A stretch of 64,000 nt of DNA from Conyzicola nivalis. Its GTDB lineage: Bacteria > Actinomycetota > Actinomycetes > Actinomycetales > Microbacteriaceae. Made by a program: the position numbers and the translations under genes. How positions within the stretch are numbered: the first letter of the stretch is position 1; every line of letters begins with the position of its first letter. The stretch is taken from contig NZ_BMGB01000001.1 of the NCBI RefSeq assembly GCF_014639655.1, positions 1,442,882 through 1,506,881 on the forward strand, written 5' to 3'. The notes under the pieces were generated by a model, which did not search any database, was not told where the DNA came from, and saw only the letters and a program-made list of their open reading frames with translations. Shown here in pieces: positions 61,071 through 64,000 of this stretch.

Positions 61071-61103
61071 GTCGCACATCAGACTTTCGGCTGAGTGTGC
61101 GAC
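61071..61103 (-). terminator. Hairpin after the aldo/keto reductase gene
   Basis: GTCGCACATCAG (61071-61082) and CTGAGTGTGCGAC (61091-61103) pair over 12 bases with one bulge. It is 22 bases after the reductase stop on the minus strand and lacks a T-tract. Confidence 0.4.
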
Positions 61104-61125
61104 GAGGCACACGTGCGGTCGGTGC

Positions 61126-62067
61126 CTAGACCTTCGCCGAGGCGGCGTCGAGCGCGGCGATCTCGTCGGCCGTCAGCTCGAGCGTCGCCGAGGCGACGAG
61201 ATCGGACAGCTGCTCGGTCGTGCGCGCGCTCGCGAGCGGCGCGACGACGCCGGGCCGGGTGCGCAGCCAGGCGAGGGCCACGGATGCCACGGCCACCCCG
61301 TGGGCGGCCGCCACCGTGTCCAGCGCCGCGAGCACACCCAGGCCGCTCTCGTTCAGGAGGCCGCCGAGTCCGCCGCCGCGCGGCGACTGGCCGAGGTCGT
61401 CGGCCGTGCGGTACTTGCCGGTGAGGAACCCGCTGGCCAGCGCGTAGTACGGCACGACGCCGAGCTGCTTCTCGGCGACGATGGCGCCGAATTCGCTCTC
61501 GAAGGGCTCGCGGTGCACGAGGTTGTAGTGCGGCTGCAGCGCGACGGGAAGCACGAAGCCGTTGCGCTGCGCGATGTCGAACCACTCGGCGACGCGTGCC
61601 GCCGTGTAGTTCGAGAGGGCGATGTTGCGAACCTTGCCCGCGACGACGAGGTCGTTGAACGCCGACGCCGTCTCTTCGAGCGGGGTCGACGCGTCGTCGA
61701 AGTGCGCGTAGTAGAGGTCGATGTAGTCGGTTCCGAGGCGCGCGAGCGACGCGTCGGCGGCCGCGAGGACGTTGGCACCGCCGAGCCCCTGGAAGTCGGG
61801 GTGCTGGCTCACCTTCGTGCCGAGCACGATCGAGTCGCGCCGGCCGCTCTTCGCGAACCAGCTGCCGATGATCGTCTCGGACTCCCCGCCCGAGTTGCCG
61901 GGCACCCACGACGAATAGCCGTCGGCGGTGTCGACGAAGTTGCCGCCGGATGCCACGAAAGCGTCGAGCACGGCGTGGGAGGTCGCCTCGTCGGAGGTCC
62001 AGCCGAAGGTATTGCCGCCGAGCACGAGCGGGAAGACGTCGAGGTCTGAGGTGCCGATTTTTGTCAT
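61126..62067 (-). CDS. Aldo/keto reductase
   Basis: A 313-residue NADPH-dependent TIM-barrel reductase. The catalytic tetrad is readable: Asp-Tyr in FVDTADGYSSW (about residue 46), Lys in VLGTKVSQH (about 83) and His in LYYAHFDD (about 125). The C-terminal cofactor region has APLASARTTEQL. It resembles the YajO/Tas-like AKR branch; the substrate is unknown. The start ATG 62067 is 38 bases downstream of the mutM stop. Confidence 0.92.
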   Translation of the reverse strand: MTKIGTSDLDVFPLVLGGNTFGWTSDEATSHAVLDAFVASGGNFVDTADGYSSWVPGNSGGESETIIGSWFAKSGRRDSIVLGTKVSQHPDFQGLGGANVLAAADASLARLGTDYIDLYYAHFDDASTPLEETASAFNDLVVAGKVRNIALSNYTAARVAEWFDIAQRNGFVLPVALQPHYNLVHREPFESEFGAIVAEKQLGVVPYYALASGFLTGKYRTADDLGQSPRGGGLGGLLNESGLGVLAALDTVAAAHGVAVASVALAWLRTRPGVVAPLASARTTEQLSDLVASATLELTADEIAALDAASAKV

Positions 62068-62105
62068 GAGGGGGCCAACCCGCTCGGCGAACCGGCTATT
62101 CCGTG

Positions 62106-63002
62106 TCAGCGCACCCGCTGGCAGAACGCGCAGAAGTGCGAGCCGCGGTTCATGAACGACACCCGGGTGATCGGGCGGCCGCAGCGTGGGCACGGCTTGC
62201 CCTGCCGGCCGTAGGCGTTGAGCGAGTGGGAGAAGTAACCGCTGGCGCCGTTCACGTTCACGTACTGCGCGTCGAAGCTCGTGCCACCCTCTCCGAGGGC
62301 CTTCGCCAGCACGAGCCGCACCTCGGCCAGCAGTAGCTTCGCACGCGGCCTGCTGAGCGTGGAGGTCGGCTGGTCGAAGTGCACGCGCGCCGCCCAGAGG
62401 GCCTCGTCCGCGTAGATGTTGCCGACACCGCTGAGCAGCGTCTGGTCGAGGAGGGCACGCTTGACCCCGGTGTTGCGCCGCGCGAGCCGGGCCAGAAACA
62501 GCCTGTCGTCGAACTGCGGGTCGAGCGGATCCCTCGCTATGTGCGCGACCTGACCGGGCACGAGACCGCTGGGCGCATCCGGGGTCTGCAGCAACCGGTC
62601 GATCGCCATCGATCCGAAGATGCGCTGGTCGACGAAGTTGAGCCGCAGCTGGCGGTGGAACGGGTGGTCGAGCTCGATGCGGATGCGGGTGAGCCGGTCG
62701 TCGGTCTCGCGGTCGCGGAGCAGAACCTGGCCGCTCATGCCGAGGTGCACGACGAGCGCCTCCGGCCCTTCCTCCTCGGTCCCCGAGGCCGTCGAAGGGC
62801 CGAGCGGCAGCCACAGGAACTTGCCCCGGCGTTCGGCCGAAACGATCCCACGTCCGGTGAGCCGGTCGACGAAGTCCTCCGCCGGACCGGAATGCCGGCG
62901 CAGCGAGCGTTCGTCGAAGACGGTGACGGATGACACGGTCGCCCCGGTCACGGCGGGTTCGAGACCGGCGCGCACCACCTCGACCTCGGGAAGCTCCGGC
63001 AC
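62106..63002 (-). CDS. mutM: Formamidopyrimidine-DNA glycosylase
   Basis: A 298-residue Fpg/MutM that removes 8-oxoguanine. The mature N-terminus is P-E-L-P-E-V-E (Pro2 nucleophile, Glu3). The helix-two-turn-helix is in LLDQTLLSGVGNIYADEALW, and the C-terminal zinc finger has four Cys (PCPRCGRPI ... HFCAFCQRVR). GTG at 63002 lies two bases after the rnc stop, so rnc-mutM are co-translated. Confidence 0.96.
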   Translation of the reverse strand: MPELPEVEVVRAGLEPAVTGATVSSVTVFDERSLRRHSGPAEDFVDRLTGRGIVSAERRGKFLWLPLGPSTASGTEEEGPEALVVHLGMSGQVLLRDRETDDRLTRIRIELDHPFHRQLRLNFVDQRIFGSMAIDRLLQTPDAPSGLVPGQVAHIARDPLDPQFDDRLFLARLARRNTGVKRALLDQTLLSGVGNIYADEALWAARVHFDQPTSTLSRPRAKLLLAEVRLVLAKALGEGGTSFDAQYVNVNGASGYFSHSLNAYGRQGKPCPRCGRPITRVSFMNRGSHFCAFCQRVR

Positions 63003-63004
63003 CT

Positions 63005-63703
63005 CTATCGGGCTTCGCGCGAGAGCTGCGTCCAGGCGTCGAGCGCCGCGGCGACCTCGGCCTGCTTCTTGCTCGAGCCGACGCCCGTTGCGATCTCGCG
63101 GTCCTGCAGCAGCACGGTGGCCTGGAACCGCTTGAGGTGGTCGGGGCCGCTGTCGACGATGACGTAGGTCGGGGCGCCGAGGTTTCTGTGGGCGGAGAGC
63201 TCCTGCAGGCTCGTCTTCGGGTCCATGGTGGCGCCGAACCGCTCGGGGTCGGCCAGCAGCGGCGCGATCAGCCGGTGCACGAGCGCTGTCGCCTCGTCGC
63301 CGCCGCGGGCGAGGTAGGCGGCGCCGATGATGGCCTCGACGGTGTCGGCGAGCATCGACGACTTGTCGCGGCCGCCGGTGAGCTCTTCGCCCCGGCCCAC
63401 CCGCAGGTACTGACCGAGGCCGATGTGGCGCGCGATCTCGGCCAGCGCGACGGTCGAGACGAGGCTCGCGCGGCGCTTGGCCAACTCGCCCTCGTCGAGG
63501 TCGGGGTGCTCGGTGAACAGCATCACCGTCACGGCCTGGCCCAAAATCGAGTCGCCGAGGAACTCGAGGCGCTCATTGGTCGCCACTCCCCCGTTTTCGT
63601 ACGCGAAGGAGCGGTGCGTCAGAGCGAGCTCGAGCAGTGCGGGCTCGATATCGATCCCCAGCAGGGACGACAAATCGGCCCGGCTGGAGTGGTTACCAGT
63701 CAC
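63005..63703 (-). CDS. rnc: Ribonuclease III
   Basis: A 232-residue RNase III for rRNA and mRNA processing. The catalytic signature is NERLEFLGDSILGQAV (about residue 43), the second acidic cluster DTVEAIIGAAYLARGG, and the dsRNA-binding domain occupies about 155-228 (DPKTSLQELSAHRNLGAPTY, GVGSSKKQAEVAAALDAW). The GTG start at 63703 is 27 bases after rpmF. Order rpmF-rnc-mutM-smc is typical of Actinobacteria. Confidence 0.96.
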   Translation of the reverse strand: MTGNHSSRADLSSLLGIDIEPALLELALTHRSFAYENGGVATNERLEFLGDSILGQAVTVMLFTEHPDLDEGELAKRRASLVSTVALAEIARHIGLGQYLRVGRGEELTGGRDKSSMLADTVEAIIGAAYLARGGDEATALVHRLIAPLLADPERFGATMDPKTSLQELSAHRNLGAPTYVIVDSGPDHLKRFQATVLLQDREIATGVGSSKKQAEVAAALDAWTQLSREAR

Positions 63704-63730
63704 GAGCCGACTCGCAGTAGTTCAAGTGGA

Positions 63731-63934
63731 CTAAACGTCCGCGACCTTGCGGCCCTTGTACTCCATGTACAGGGGCGTGCCGGTCGAGTCTTCGACAACC
63801 TTGGCGCGGTGCGGCAGGCTGTAAACGGTCTTGCCGTTCTCGATGGTCTTGACCAGGGTGGGGGCGGTTGCCTTCCACTGGGCGCGGCGCATGCGGGTGC
63901 TCGCACGCGACATCTTGCGCTTCGGTACAGCCAT
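63731..63934 (-). CDS. rpmF: 50S ribosomal protein L32
   Basis: A 67-residue L32 ([20 protein letters not shown] at the N-terminus). The zinc-binding Cys residues found in some L32 proteins are absent, so this is the zinc-independent form, as is frequent in Actinobacteria. Upstream beyond the window a DUF177 (YceD) gene would be expected. Confidence 0.96.
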   Translation of the reverse strand: MAVPKRKMSRASTRMRRAQWKATAPTLVKTIENGKTVYSLPHRAKVVEDSTGTPLYMEYKGRKVADV

Positions 63935-64000
63935 TAGCTTCTCTTCTCTCTCTCGGCGCTGTCGGATTTCTCCGACTCGCCTACAACATCTGATTCGGTC

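Overview
The window is chromosomal DNA from a high-GC actinobacterium, most likely of the family Microbacteriaceae. The evidence is strong G/C third-position bias, the GlgE maltosyltransferase, a DUF2469 gene beside rnhB, DivIVA-domain proteins, acidic Ala/Glu/Lys tails on ribosomal proteins S2 and S16, and frequent leaderless starts (a -10 box six or seven bases before the start codon). I see no IS element, prophage, CRISPR array, tRNA or rRNA. Almost everything is core genome. The unusual material is one very repetitive coiled-coil gene and several clusters of palindromic intergenic repeats. Layout, left to right: (1) 1-9.8 kb, glycogen/alpha-glucan block: the 3' part of glgX, ybaK, glgP on the opposite strand, a small exported Asp-box protein, then the glgE-glgB pair. 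GlgE and GlgB polymerise and branch glucan from maltose-1-phosphate; GlgP and GlgX degrade it. (2) 9.9-16.8 kb, envelope/cytoskeleton block: a CxxC-less thioredoxin-TPR protein and a large membrane protein (minus strand), divergent from a 960-residue filament-type protein with 54 unbroken 11-residue repeats, followed by an AI-2E family permease. (3) 16.8-25.2 kb, all minus strand: hydrolase, zinc-ribbon protein and Na+/H+ antiporter, then the classical rpsB-tsf-pyrH-frr-cdsA series extended by a DivIVA-repeat protein and a lytic-transglycosylase-like protein. (4) 25.5-32.1 kb: M23 peptidase (its frame runs on without a stop), tyrosine recombinase, MMPL exporter with a divergent MarR regulator, metallophosphoesterase, SRAP protein and a small Cys-containing protein. 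(5) 32.1-38.7 kb: the yraN-comM-dprA operon, an acyl-CoA ligase, a Fic-derived protein and a PadR regulator. (6) 39-63.9 kb: the conserved actinobacterial ribosome, secretion and chromosome series on the minus strand. Read 5' to 3' on that strand it is rpmF-rnc-mutM, smc, ftsY, ffh, rpsP-khpA-rimM-trmD, rplS, lepB-rnhB-DUF2469. It is interrupted by plus-strand accessory genes (TetR regulator, map, carboxylate-amine ligase, gamma carbonic anhydrase, HAD phosphatase, histidine phosphatase, two tandem GNAT proteins) and some minus-strand ones (LLM oxidoreductase, aldo/keto reductase, lipoprotein). The most notable items are the 54-unit hendecad-repeat protein at 12.8-15.7 kb; structured intergenic repeats at 9.8, 38.8, 43.5 and 54.3 kb, one pair showing compensatory stem changes; the leaderless promoter signature; and the CGGATGCC/GGCATCCG motif that recurs inside genes and draws in the less usual codons GAT and GCA.
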